Assembly: GCA_964525605.1 (NCBI GenBank)
Contig: CAZGKT010000008.1
Span: 60,336-124,335 of the forward strand
Reading direction: 5' to 3'
Origin: CAVTWJ01 sp964525605
GTDB lineage: Bacteria; Oederibacteriota; Muellerivitia; Muellerivitales; Muellerivitaceae
Length of the DNA stretch: 64,000 nucleotides
A model generated the notes under the pieces. That model had not been told where the DNA came from. It made no database searches and was given only the letters and a program-made list of their open reading frames with translations. Below, in pieces: positions 42,901 to 49,987 of the stretch. Position numbers and translations under genes: made by a program. Positions within the stretch are counted from its first letter, which is position 1, and each line of letters opens with the position of its first letter.

Positions 42901-43248
42901 ACGGCCACCCCGACCGTAACCAGTTATATCATCGTGGATAATTACCCGACCCTCACTTGGACGGTCACCCCCACGCCCCCCTGCCAGTTACAACTTTGGC
43001 CTGACCCCTTCAACCCGAAAGAGGCGGTGGATGGAAAACTAAAAGTGGGTTGCCTGCCTTCGGGAACTATGGTTTCTTTTTATACCCTTTCCGGGGAACT
43101 GTTGGCACAGGTGAACGAAGTGGATGGGGTGGTAAAATGGGCTGGAACCAACCGCCAAGGCAGTCCCGTTTCATCAGGCATCTATTTCTACGTCATTCAA
43201 AACGGAAATAATCTATTGGGGCAGGGTAAGTTTCTGATTGATCGTTGA
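39985..43248 (+). CDS. Secreted metzincin metalloprotease with NHL propeller and C-terminal sorting domain
   Basis: This 1087-residue secreted protein has an N-terminal signal segment (about 19-39), a region of about 200 residues of unknown fold, and a metzincin domain whose zinc site HELGHNFGCLHD has the full HExxHxxxxxH(D) pattern and a Met-turn in DIMSYQPG. These are followed by an Ig-like domain (VEVSSPLDGTFISAPI), a Thr/Pro-rich linker, an NHL-type beta-propeller (repeats with GYSGDGGPAT and GNLYIAD), a second Thr/Pro linker and an FlgD/T9SS-like Ig domain (WPDPFNPKE, SGIYFYVIQNG). The protease and the propeller are probably displayed on the surface. The substrate is unknown. Confidence 0.87.
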   Translation: MPYGESSYSSNTISKQFKITLRFFLLGILLPAACPTAAALETPQPAQTSGALFLEASSLPPNDPSPVKVLRKHYVQILEPLLDNLPGRFQHPGWKPEVKLNLFDDLKLDWTVNRIRVRPGGGWVLWGSLTGDPGGQVVMAYRHGVLQSDAWVTGKGKFEIRYLGNGIHRVSEMDPQPDCTFAGDEIPSNSLISGWTAPQGVPGNYPQAIQSGCPNSLPLKVSQMMVLYTALAQQLAGGQDGIETQIDLDWAGMNMAFYNSGVTAEMELVGTRAVTYIETGNVITDIGNLTNPAIFPQLSNWMVSTGAHYVSLFVGAAQTTSAGTIAGVGYVPGYASVVYIPYGNQAFPHELGHNFGCLHDRGTMGIPTGDGYNFGYKLNSAGTTYIDIMSYQPGNWIQFYSNPDVTFQGQPTGVDPTAPTAADNALEINQNFPNTAYSGSNQLPVVEVSSPLDGTFISAPIPLTLTATASDPNPGGTVAQVDFFVNDLFVGTSTAAPFSLGWTPPAAGTYYISATAIDGLGAMKVSCPIAVYVGVPTSTPTPTYTITLTPTFTPTFTATPSPTSTWTPLPTATIGSPTATPVLSGCCVDPSSEIFWTPANIFGGTYGAGGYSGDGGLATSAKLNEPSGIFIDSNWNTYFCDLDNYVVRKISGGVITTVAGNGIGGYSGDGGPATSAELLSPLYVTGDNIGNLYICDRAGNRVRKVNPAGIISTYSGNGTPGYTGDGGPATGAMLNNPQGIVLDATGNLYIADTGNNVLRKVDTAGVISTIAGSPIGTAGYSGDGASATLALLTAPVGISMDPTGNIYFSDGTQRIREINTGGVINTIAGSGTAGNSGDGGPAIAAKINNVSSIAFCGGYIYLADSGNWRIRAVNSSGIINLVMLGGGMDFLAIDPQGNLYASQQYGALCGLSCNYYGDVISKFPVNCNYTPTATITGTIPTSTNTPTRTLSPTVTNSPTPSLTSSSTATWTPTATPTVTSYIIVDNYPTLTWTVTPTPPCQLQLWPDPFNPKEAVDGKLKVGCLPSGTMVSFYTLSGELLAQVNEVDGVVKWAGTNRQGSPVSSGIYFYVIQNGNNLLGQGKFLIDR

Positions 43249-43327
43249 TTCTAATGCTTCCCTCTGGAGTGTCGGGGGTAATCCGACTATTTTTATTACA
43301 CACACACAAAAGCCAAAAGGAGAACGA

Positions 43328-44089
43328 ATGAAGATCACGGGGAACACGATGTTGATCACGGGCGGGGGGTCCGGCATCGGCCGGGGCTTGGCGGAGGCCT
43401 TTCATTCTTTGGGAAATAAGGTCATCATCGCGGGCAGGCGTGAGCCCAAACTTCGGGAGGCCGTTGCGAAAAGCCCGGGCATGGAATATCTGGTCTTCGA
43501 CCAGGATCATCCGGCTCAAGTGAAGGCTTTTTCGACTGAATTGCAAAAGAGGTTTCCGAAACTGAACGTGCTTGTCAACAATGCCGGAATTCAGCGGGTG
43601 GAAGACCTGACCTCCGGCGAAATCGCCGATGCGGAGGCGACGATTCAAACCAACCTGCTGGGTCCGATCCGTATCACGGCCGCGCTGATCCGGCAGCTCA
43701 TGAGCCAGCCGGTTGCCGCGATCCTGAACGTCTCTTCGACCCTCGCGATGGTGCCCGCGGCCATGCTGCCGTCCTATTGCGCGAGCAAAGCGGCGATCCA
43801 CTCCTACACCCAATCCCTGCGCTACCAACTCAAGGATTCGTCCGTTCAGGTCATCGAGATCATGCCGCCCTGGGTCCAGACCGAATTGCAGGGAGATCGG
43901 GGAATGAACCCCAAAGCCATGCCTCTCAACGACTACATTCAAGAAATCATGGCCGTACTCAAGAATTCCCCGGAAGTCCTCGAAATCGTGAGCGAACGCG
44001 CGAAGCCCATGCGATACGCGGAACGGGGAGATTACGACGCGTTCTTTAACAAATACAACGAAGGATGGGCCGCCTCGCAGAAGCGGTGA
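43328..44089 (+). CDS. Short-chain dehydrogenase/reductase (DltE-like)
   Basis: This NAD(P)-dependent oxidoreductase of the classical SDR family is 253 residues long. It shows the TGGGSGIGRG cofactor motif, NNAG, Ser in LNVSSTLA and the catalytic Tyr-Lys pair in YCASK. GIQRVEDLTSG and the general layout resemble DltE-type members, whose substrate is unproven. The frame is open upstream to 43238, but the ATG at 43328 with AAGGAG directly upstream is preferred. It follows the metzincin gene by 79 nt without a clear functional link. Confidence 0.87.
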   Translation: MKITGNTMLITGGGSGIGRGLAEAFHSLGNKVIIAGRREPKLREAVAKSPGMEYLVFDQDHPAQVKAFSTELQKRFPKLNVLVNNAGIQRVEDLTSGEIADAEATIQTNLLGPIRITAALIRQLMSQPVAAILNVSSTLAMVPAAMLPSYCASKAAIHSYTQSLRYQLKDSSVQVIEIMPPWVQTELQGDRGMNPKAMPLNDYIQEIMAVLKNSPEVLEIVSERAKPMRYAERGDYDAFFNKYNEGWAASQKR

Positions 44090-44104
44090 TATAGAAACAG
44101 GTCA

Positions 44105-44134
44105 CGGCCCCTGATTTTTCCTGAACGGGGGCCG
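44105..44134 (+). terminator. GC-rich hairpin after the SDR gene
   Basis: CGGCCCC (44105-44111) pairs with GGGGCCG (44128-44134) around a 16-nt loop. There is no U-tract, so it is a weak terminator candidate. Confidence 0.35.
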
Positions 44135-44213
44135 GGATCGATGAAAAGGCGCCTCCTGACCCTTCATTCCCCCGTTGGTCCTGAAACAGGGCTTGAGGAA
44201 AGGTCATGGTAAA

Positions 44214-44239
44214 TTGTATATTAACCGTGCAATATACAA
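44214..44239. promoter_or_regulatory. Inverted repeat upstream of the AAA_14 ATPase gene
   Basis: Perfect 9-bp arms TTGTATATT and AATATACAA flank 8 nt (AACCGTGC), ending 12 nt before the start codon. The left arm overlaps promoter-like AT sequence. It may be an operator or an mRNA hairpin affecting translation. Confidence 0.5.
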
Positions 44240-44251
44240 GGAGCCTATCGC

Positions 44252-45400
44252 GTGATCCGCCGACCCGACTACTTGAAACAGATCGAATCCGGTCTGCGAA
44301 CCAGTCCGCTGACCGCGCTTTTGGGGCCGCGCCAATGCGGCAAGACCACCCTGGCCCGCCAGGTTTCGTCCCGCCGGAACGCCCATTATTTCGACCTGGA
44401 GAAAAGTTCGGATTTAGCCCGGATGGAAAACCCCGAACGAACCCTGGATGGCCTCAAGGGCCTGGTGGTGTTGGATGAGGTTCAGCGCAAACCCGGCCTT
44501 TTCCCCCACCTGCGGGTCCTCGCGGATCGTAAGCCCCTGCCCTGCCGATTCCTTTTGTTGGGCAGCGCCTCGCCCTGGCTGATGAAACATACCTCCGAAT
44601 CCCTGGCGGGCCGCGTGCGGTTCATCGAAATGGCCGGTTTTTCCCCCCGGGAAACGGGTTGGAATAAACAGGAACGGCTTTGGGTTCGGGGAGGATTCCC
44701 GCCGTCGTTCCTGGCCGCGACCGACAAGGACAGTTTGGCTTGGCGGGATCATTTCATCCAAACGTTCCTCGAACGGGATATTCCCCAGATGGAAATTCGG
44801 GTTCCTTCGGCGACCCTGGGACGTTTTTGGTCCATGGTGGCCCATTATCACGGCCAGGTTTGGAACGCTTCCGAGATCGGGGCTTCCCTGGGTTTTTCGC
44901 ACAACGCCGCCCGGAGATACCTGGATGCGCTGGACGGAGCGTTTGTCCTGCGCCAACTGCCGCCCTATTTCGTGAACCTGGGAAAACGGCTGGTGAAATC
45001 CCCGAAGGTTTATGTGCGCGACAGCGGCCTGTTGCACGCCTTGTTGAACCTGCGGACCCAGGCCGAGCTGGAGACCCACCCCAAATTGGGCGCCTCTTGG
45101 GAAGGCTTCGCCCTGGAACAGGTTCTGCGCATCACGGGCGACCGGAACGCTTTTTTTTGGGCCACCCAGGCCGGCGCGGAGTTGGACCTGTTGGTGGAAA
45201 AGGGAGGAAAACGGTGGGGCTTTGAATTCAAGATGGATGACGCCCCCGGATTGACCAAATCCATGCGGGTGGCGTTGGAAGACTTGAAGTTGGAACACTT
45301 GTGGGTCGTACACCCGACCCAAGCCGCCTACTCCCTGGAGAAAAGGGTGGAGGTCATCCCGTTAAGCGGCCTGGAAGGGCTGCCCAAAGCGATTCACTGA
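44252..45400 (+). CDS. AAA_14/DUF4143 family ATPase
   Basis: This 382-residue protein is of the widespread, laterally mobile AAA_14-DUF4143 type. Walker A GPRQCGKTTL and Walker B LVVLDEVQ lie in the N-terminal ATPase, followed by LLGSASPWLMKHTSESLAGR with the arginine sensor. The C-terminal DUF4143 part contains AELDLLVEKG and WGFEFKM, which looks like a degenerate PD-(D/E)xK nuclease fold. Function is unknown for the family; links to mobile elements and toxin-antitoxin-like behaviour have been proposed. The start is a GTG after AAGGAG. Confidence 0.85.
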   Translation: MIRRPDYLKQIESGLRTSPLTALLGPRQCGKTTLARQVSSRRNAHYFDLEKSSDLARMENPERTLDGLKGLVVLDEVQRKPGLFPHLRVLADRKPLPCRFLLLGSASPWLMKHTSESLAGRVRFIEMAGFSPRETGWNKQERLWVRGGFPPSFLAATDKDSLAWRDHFIQTFLERDIPQMEIRVPSATLGRFWSMVAHYHGQVWNASEIGASLGFSHNAARRYLDALDGAFVLRQLPPYFVNLGKRLVKSPKVYVRDSGLLHALLNLRTQAELETHPKLGASWEGFALEQVLRITGDRNAFFWATQAGAELDLLVEKGGKRWGFEFKMDDAPGLTKSMRVALEDLKLEHLWVVHPTQAAYSLEKRVEVIPLSGLEGLPKAIH

Positions 45401-45467
45401 TGCCGGGTGTTTGACAAAAGAATTAATAGGGGCTGCTTCAAACGGTCCATGACGGTGGATTGAGTCG

Positions 45468-46220
45468 ATGAAATATTTTTTCACCAAGCCTAAAAATTGG
45501 AAGAAATTCCTTTATAGGACGCTGGCGGGCTTCTTGACCCTGACGGTTGCCTATGGGCTCCTACTCTGTTTTCCCCAGCCCCTATTCGTCTATCCATTCA
45601 CCGATGGGAACCTCACCCTCTATTGCGACGATCCTATTGCGCCCCAGGCGGATGCGGTGCTTCAAGACGCCCAAAGGCGGCTGGACAAGTGCCCGCTTTA
45701 CGCAGGCCATCCGCACGTGAACCTCTTCCTCTGCAATCACGCGTGGCGGTACAAGCTCTTAACCAATACCCATTCGAACGCCGGAGGAAACAACTATGGG
45801 TTCGCTCCGCAGAATGTTTTTTTAAGAAAGACCGATATATCCCGGAACGTCCTTTTCCGCAAAGACGGGATCACCCCCTCCAGCCCCGACCGGCCGCTTT
45901 CCTATTTCATCGCCCATGAGGTCACCCATGGCCTTATCTCCCGTTTCCTGGGCTTGGCTTATTGGCGGATACCGGTTTGGAAAAACGAGGGCTACGCCGA
46001 TTACGTGGGCAAGGGCGGGGATTTTGACTTTCAAAAGAACCTGGCGCTTTTCAAAAAGGACGACCCTGCCCTAGATCCCCGCGCTTCCGGGCTTTACCTG
46101 CGCTATCACCTTCTGGTGGCGGAGCTGCTGGACCGGCGGAAACTGAGCGTCGAAGAGATGCTGCGGGGACATTTCGACCGGGAACAATTAGAGGCGGATC
46201 TTCGGTTGGAAAAGGAATAA
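45468..46220 (+). CDS. Membrane-anchored gluzincin-type metallopeptidase
   Basis: This 250-residue protein has one N-terminal membrane segment (about residues 15-36) and an outward-facing catalytic part. FIAHEVTHGLISRF supplies the HExxH zinc motif and NEGYADYVG, 23 residues later, supplies the third Glu ligand in the gluzincin arrangement. Family assignment beyond that is uncertain; it resembles small DUF-type peptidases with HExxH...NEGxA(D/E). No substrate can be inferred. It is followed by a palindromic repeat and a small broken gene. Confidence 0.75.
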   Translation: MKYFFTKPKNWKKFLYRTLAGFLTLTVAYGLLLCFPQPLFVYPFTDGNLTLYCDDPIAPQADAVLQDAQRRLDKCPLYAGHPHVNLFLCNHAWRYKLLTNTHSNAGGNNYGFAPQNVFLRKTDISRNVLFRKDGITPSSPDRPLSYFIAHEVTHGLISRFLGLAYWRIPVWKNEGYADYVGKGGDFDFQKNLALFKKDDPALDPRASGLYLRYHLLVAELLDRRKLSVEEMLRGHFDREQLEADLRLEKE

Positions 46221-46236
46221 ATCCGGAGTAAGGTTT

Positions 46237-46262
46237 GTCCACGATGGGGACCCGTCGTGGAC
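46237..46262. repeat. 26-nt palindromic element, copy 1
   Basis: GTCCACGATGGG and CCCGTCGTGGAC flank a GA loop: twelve pairs including one G-T. It matches copy 2 at 46527-46552 with compensating base changes. Confidence 0.65.
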
Positions 46263-46294
46263 AGGCAAGAAACGAAATTTGAGGGAACTTAAAA

Positions 46295-46518
46295 TTGGAT
46301 AAAAAAGCTTGCTGCAAAATCATGAAGTATCACATTAATTTCAAATGTGAAAAGCATTCAAACCCTCATAATTGCCCGGATTATGTAGTGACCTATTCAC
46401 CCAAAACTCATGAATATGGCCTTCCTATTTTGTTTTGGAAATGGCTGGCGGTGGAGAAATCAGGATCAAATTTTGCCCGTGGTGCGGTAAAAAATTACCA
46501 AGAACCAGAATGGTTTGA
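46295..46518 (+). pseudogene. Frameshifted small CPWCG protein (DUF6980-like)
   Basis: The frame starts TTG (after GAGGGA) and reads KKACCKIMKYHINFKCEKHS, then CPDYVV and EYGLPI. The expected continuation GGGEIRIKFCPWCGKKLPRT is present but in a different frame, ending at the TGA at 46516-46518. Restoring one T to the run near 46428-46436 would give one reading frame of about 74 residues. The Cys-Cys start, NFKCxxH and CPWCG with HDGG-like context resemble DUF6980 family proteins of unknown function, probably zinc-binding. In the shifted frame the reading runs on into the downstream gene with no stop. A sequencing error in the T run is a real possibility. Confidence 0.65.
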
Positions 46519-46526
46519 GTGGAACT

Positions 46527-46552
46527 GTCTACGGCGGGGACCCGCCGTGGAC
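46527..46552. repeat. 26-nt palindromic element, copy 2
   Basis: GTCTACGGCGGG and CCCGCCGTGGAC flank a GA loop. Relative to copy 1, positions 8 and 9 change as pairs (A-T to G-C, T-G to C-G), and position 4 keeps pairing as T-G. Confidence 0.65.
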
Positions 46553-46651
46553 AATCCAATTCCCGCGGATTTCCCCTATCTATTGCCCTTAGCCGCGCCC
46601 ATACTTCCCAAGCCTAAACGGTTTCAAAAACCATCTTCCGGGGAGAACCAA

Positions 46652-48139
46652 GTGAAAAAATGGATAGGCCTATTAATTTCAGTGCTTTTGGGGTTTTCTC
46701 GGATCGTTTACGGAGAAAATATCGGCGTGGTGACGACCCTGGCTGGTTCCGCGGGTGTTACGGGATTTAAGGATGGAAACGGTACTATCGCGTCGTTCGA
46801 TTTTCCCCAAGGGGTTGCGGTGGATGCGGCCGGAAACGTTTACGTCGCGGATCCCTGGAACAATTTGATCCGAAAAATCAATCCGAAAGGTGGGGTGACC
46901 ACTTTGGCAGGGTCGGCAGGGGTGACCGGGGCCACGAACGCAACGGGTAAAGCCGCGTCGTTTTCTTTTCCGAATTCTGTTGCCGTCGATACTTCAGGAA
47001 ACGTTTACGTCACGGATTCGTCGAATAATATAATTCGAAAAATCAATTCCAAGGGCCTGGTGACGACTTTGGCGGGTTCGAAAACCAAAGGCGCCAAAAA
47101 TGGTAAGGCGAAAACCGCGATGTTCAATGACCCCACTGGAATCGCGGTGGATCATTCCGGAAACCTTTACATCGCGGATATGAACAACCATTTGATTCGT
47201 AAAATCTCAAAAGAGGGAATGGTAACGACCTTGGCGGGGTCTGCGGGGGTTTCCGGAGCCACCAACGCCACCGGAACCAAGGCGTCTTTCCGCTATCCAA
47301 CAGGCGTCGCGGTGGATTCCTCGGAAAATGTTTATGTGGCGGACTTATATAACAACATGATCCGAAAAATCAGCCCCGAGGGGGTGGTGACGACCCTTGC
47401 CGGATCGGTGAGTTCGGGATCCAACGATGGAACGGGAAGCCAAGCCAAATTCAAATGGCCCTATGGCGTCGCGGTTGACTCCTCCGGAAATGTTTATGTC
47501 GCGGATCGATATAACAATGAGATTCGGGAAATAACCCCTGGGGGCGAGGTATCCACCCTGGCGGGTGGAGGGGCGGCCAAATCCGCCGACGGGACGGGAA
47601 GCGCTGCGGGGTTCAACGACCCCATGGGTATCGCCGTTGATAAAGACGAGAATATTTACGTGGCGGAAATGGCCCTGGTCCGGAAAATGAAGTTAATCCC
47701 GGCGCTTGCGAACAACCAGGCCCAAGCCCCTCCGGCTTCTACCGGCGCGGGGGTCGCGTCTACCTCGGCTGGATATGGCAACGCCCCAGCGAACTCTTCG
47801 GCCCCATCAGGGCCCATCACCCTCGTCTGCGCCCCCGCAACCGGAAAAGGGGATCCGGCCCAGATGATCCTCAATGAAAGCGCTGGAACGGCTGATTTTG
47901 GGAGCGATGCCGTCACCACCGCTACCTTCAACGAAACGACCGTTTGGTGGGAAGTGGATTCGCAGGATCCGAATTTCCAGATTTATTATCAAAAGTACTA
48001 CACACTCAGCCGCCTGACGGGAGTTTTAACTTTATCCACCAGTAGGGGGGTTGTCGATTCAGACGGGAATATCAAATGGGCGCGGGAACAGGGTCTCCTT
48101 TACAATTGCAAAGTCGGCGTCGAGAAGAGGTTGTTCTAG
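46652..48139 (+). CDS. Secreted NHL-repeat protein
   Basis: This exported protein of 495 residues has a signal peptide VKKWIGLLISVLLGFSRIVYG and six NHL repeats of about 57 residues, each with a GVAVDxxGNVYVAD core and a closing VTTLAGS segment; they should form a six-bladed propeller. A linker rich in Ala, Pro and Ser follows, then a C-terminal domain of about 100 residues (ITLVCAPATGKGDPAQMILN to GLLYNCKVG) that I do not recognise. The frame is open upstream to 46295, but that part is the broken small gene and a repeat. GTG at 46652 after GGGGAG is the start. Ligand unknown. Confidence 0.85.
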   Translation: MKKWIGLLISVLLGFSRIVYGENIGVVTTLAGSAGVTGFKDGNGTIASFDFPQGVAVDAAGNVYVADPWNNLIRKINPKGGVTTLAGSAGVTGATNATGKAASFSFPNSVAVDTSGNVYVTDSSNNIIRKINSKGLVTTLAGSKTKGAKNGKAKTAMFNDPTGIAVDHSGNLYIADMNNHLIRKISKEGMVTTLAGSAGVSGATNATGTKASFRYPTGVAVDSSENVYVADLYNNMIRKISPEGVVTTLAGSVSSGSNDGTGSQAKFKWPYGVAVDSSGNVYVADRYNNEIREITPGGEVSTLAGGGAAKSADGTGSAAGFNDPMGIAVDKDENIYVAEMALVRKMKLIPALANNQAQAPPASTGAGVASTSAGYGNAPANSSAPSGPITLVCAPATGKGDPAQMILNESAGTADFGSDAVTTATFNETTVWWEVDSQDPNFQIYYQKYYTLSRLTGVLTLSTSRGVVDSDGNIKWAREQGLLYNCKVGVEKRLF

Positions 48140-48173
48140 CGGGCCACAACCTGGTTTGAGAATGAAAAGGTTC

Positions 48174-48199
48174 GTCCACGACGGGGAGCCGGTGAGGAC
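48174..48199. repeat. 26-nt palindromic element, degraded copy 3
   Basis: GTCCACGACGGGGAGCCGGTGAGGAC matches copies 1 and 2 on the left arm; the right arm is imperfect. It lies downstream of the NHL gene. Confidence 0.45.
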
Positions 48200-48325
48200 G
48201 AAGGAAAACGGCATAAATGCTCATTAAACAATCGGGTTCGCATCCATTCATTCTGTAAATGTTTCATAACAAGGGACTGTCGTTTAAAGCCAACCCCTTT
48301 TGTATAATGCCATCTGGGGGTTGTC

Positions 48326-48532
48326 ATGAACGAATTGATTTTTATGATCGAAGATTCGCCGGAAGGTGGCTATGAAGCCCGTGCTTTAGGTGAATCCATT
48401 TTTACCGAAGCCGACAACCTGGACCAACTTCACGGAATGATTGGTGATGCGGTCAAATGCCGTTTTGACGAAACTAAGATGCCGAAGGTCATCCAGTTGC
48501 ATTTTGTGCGTGAGGAAACCATCGCGGTATGA
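48326..48532 (+). CDS. hicB: HicB-like antitoxin
   Basis: This 68-residue protein has the short HicB pattern FMIEDSPEGGYEARALGESI and TEADNLDQLHGMIGDAVKCR, the partial RNase H-like fold found in antitoxins of the HicAB type. No C-terminal DNA-binding domain is attached. It overlaps the hicA ATG by ATGA. The downstream toxin gene appears frameshifted, so the present functional state of the pair is unclear. The antitoxin itself is intact. Confidence 0.82.
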   Translation: MNELIFMIEDSPEGGYEARALGESIFTEADNLDQLHGMIGDAVKCRFDETKMPKVIQLHFVREETIAV

Positions 48533-48773
48533 GGCTCCCGAGGAACTTGTCGGGAGAAGACCTCGCCAAAGAACTCAAGGTTCTCGGTTATGGAAAACCT
48601 GCCAAACCGGAAGCCATATGCGCCTGACGATGATCCAAAACGGTCAGCATCACATTACAATCCCCGCCCATAATCCCCTCAGGACAGGTACATTGTCCGC
48701 AATTCTTTCGGATGTAGCTGAGCATTTCAAGTTAGATCGCCAGCAATTACGCCTAAAATTATTCGGGAATTAG
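48529..48773 (+). pseudogene. hicA: HicA-like toxin gene with a -1 frameshift
   Basis: The ATG overlaps the hicB stop and the first frame reads RLPRNLSGEDLAKELKVLGY, then stops at 48625-48627. The rest of HicA, QTGSHMRLTMIQNGQHHITI and PAHNPLRTGTLSAILSDVAE, is present in the next frame to 48773. Restoring one A in the GGAAAACC run (48592-48599) gives a normal protein of about 81 residues with the catalytic His in GSHMRLT. It is either an inactivated toxin or a homopolymer error in the assembly. Antitoxin-first order is seen in some HicAB pairs. Confidence 0.8.
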
Positions 48774-48850
48774 ATCTTTACCCGTGAAGTTGATGTTCCA
48801 CGACTTGGACCCGAAATGAAAAATATTCGAAAGAAAAACAAGGATTTCAC

Positions 48851-49984
48851 TTGCCAACATTTCAAGACGACCTCAACTCGGTTAAAAGCCATACGGACAT
48901 CCGTCTGCTTTCAGACGGCAAGGGCCGGGAAGTGGCGGTCGCTCCCTTGCTCCAAGGGAGGGTTTTGACCAGCACCTTTGAGGGCGCTTTGGGTTTAAGC
49001 CATGGCTGGGTCAATCGTGAATATATTGCCTCGGGGAAACTTCGTCCTAACTTCAACCCCTACGGGGGTGAGGACCGGTTTTGGTTGGGACCCGAAGGGG
49101 GCCAGTTCGGCCTCTTCTTTGCTTCGGGAGCTTCTTTTGATCTTCAACACGCTTATGTTCCCTCCCCCTTTGACAGGGAACCTTTTGAGGTGGCGGAACA
49201 AACCACCGCATCCATCCGCTTGAGAAAGCACGCTTCCCTCAAAAATTATTCCGGGTTCGTGTTTGAGGCGGGAGTGGAACGGGAAATTCGTCTTCTTAAG
49301 AATGAAGAGGCGGAGATTTGGGAAAAGGGTTTGAAGGGAATAGCTTTTGAGTCGGTCAACACCTTGATCAACCGGGGTCCAGTTGCCTGGAGGCCTGAAA
49401 CAGGCCTTCTTTCCATCTGGATTCTGGGCATGTACCAGCCCTCCCCCCGGGCCACGATCGTGATTCCCTTCCTCGAGGGAACCGAGGAAGCACTGGGTCC
49501 GCCAGTGAATGATTCCTATTTTGGAAAGTTGACGGAGAATCGGTTGAAAGTTGGGTCGAATGTCCTGTTTTTCAAAGGGGACGGTCAATTTCGGTCGAAG
49601 ATCGGGGTTTCCCCCTTGAGGGCCAAACCGGTTCTGGGCGCCTGGGACGCTGAAAACGAAGTTCTCACCCTCGTGAAATACACTCTTCCCCAGTCCGCTG
49701 GAAAATACGTGAATTCCATGTGGGAAATTCAAAAGAATCCTTTCGCGGGGGATGTGGTGAACAGCTACAACGACGGCCCTCCAACCCCGGGGCAAAAACC
49801 CGAGGGACCCTTCTTCGAATTGGAAACCTCTTCCCCCGCGGCTGCCTTAGGCCCGGGTCAATCCCTGACCCACCGGCATCAAACGCTTCATTTAAAAGGG
49901 GAAAGGAAGCTTCTGGATCAGGTGGCCCGGACCTGGTTAAACACTTCATTGGCGGAGGTTGAGGGGGCCCTGTCGGTGCGGTAA
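48851..49984 (+). CDS. DUF6786-like protein (mutarotase-like fold)
   Basis: This 377-residue cytoplasmic protein starts TTG after AAGGA. The content (FGLFFASGASFDLQHAYVPS, FWLGPEGGQFGLFF, GFVFEAGVEREIRLL, FELETSSPAAALGPGQSLTH) matches the DUF6786 family, whose members are thought to adopt a galactose-mutarotase-like beta-sandwich. Such proteins bind or act on sugars, but no reaction is known for this family. The family name is from memory of conserved segments and should be treated as likely, not certain. It is followed at 3 nt by a methyltransferase. Confidence 0.7.
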   Translation: MPTFQDDLNSVKSHTDIRLLSDGKGREVAVAPLLQGRVLTSTFEGALGLSHGWVNREYIASGKLRPNFNPYGGEDRFWLGPEGGQFGLFFASGASFDLQHAYVPSPFDREPFEVAEQTTASIRLRKHASLKNYSGFVFEAGVEREIRLLKNEEAEIWEKGLKGIAFESVNTLINRGPVAWRPETGLLSIWILGMYQPSPRATIVIPFLEGTEEALGPPVNDSYFGKLTENRLKVGSNVLFFKGDGQFRSKIGVSPLRAKPVLGAWDAENEVLTLVKYTLPQSAGKYVNSMWEIQKNPFAGDVVNSYNDGPPTPGQKPEGPFFELETSSPAAALGPGQSLTHRHQTLHLKGERKLLDQVARTWLNTSLAEVEGALSVR

Positions 49985-49987
49985 AGT

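Noticed and set aside
44414..45322. 302-codon open frame antisense to the AAA_14 gene
   Set aside because: Walker motifs and DUF4143 features are on the plus strand; this frame has no motifs.
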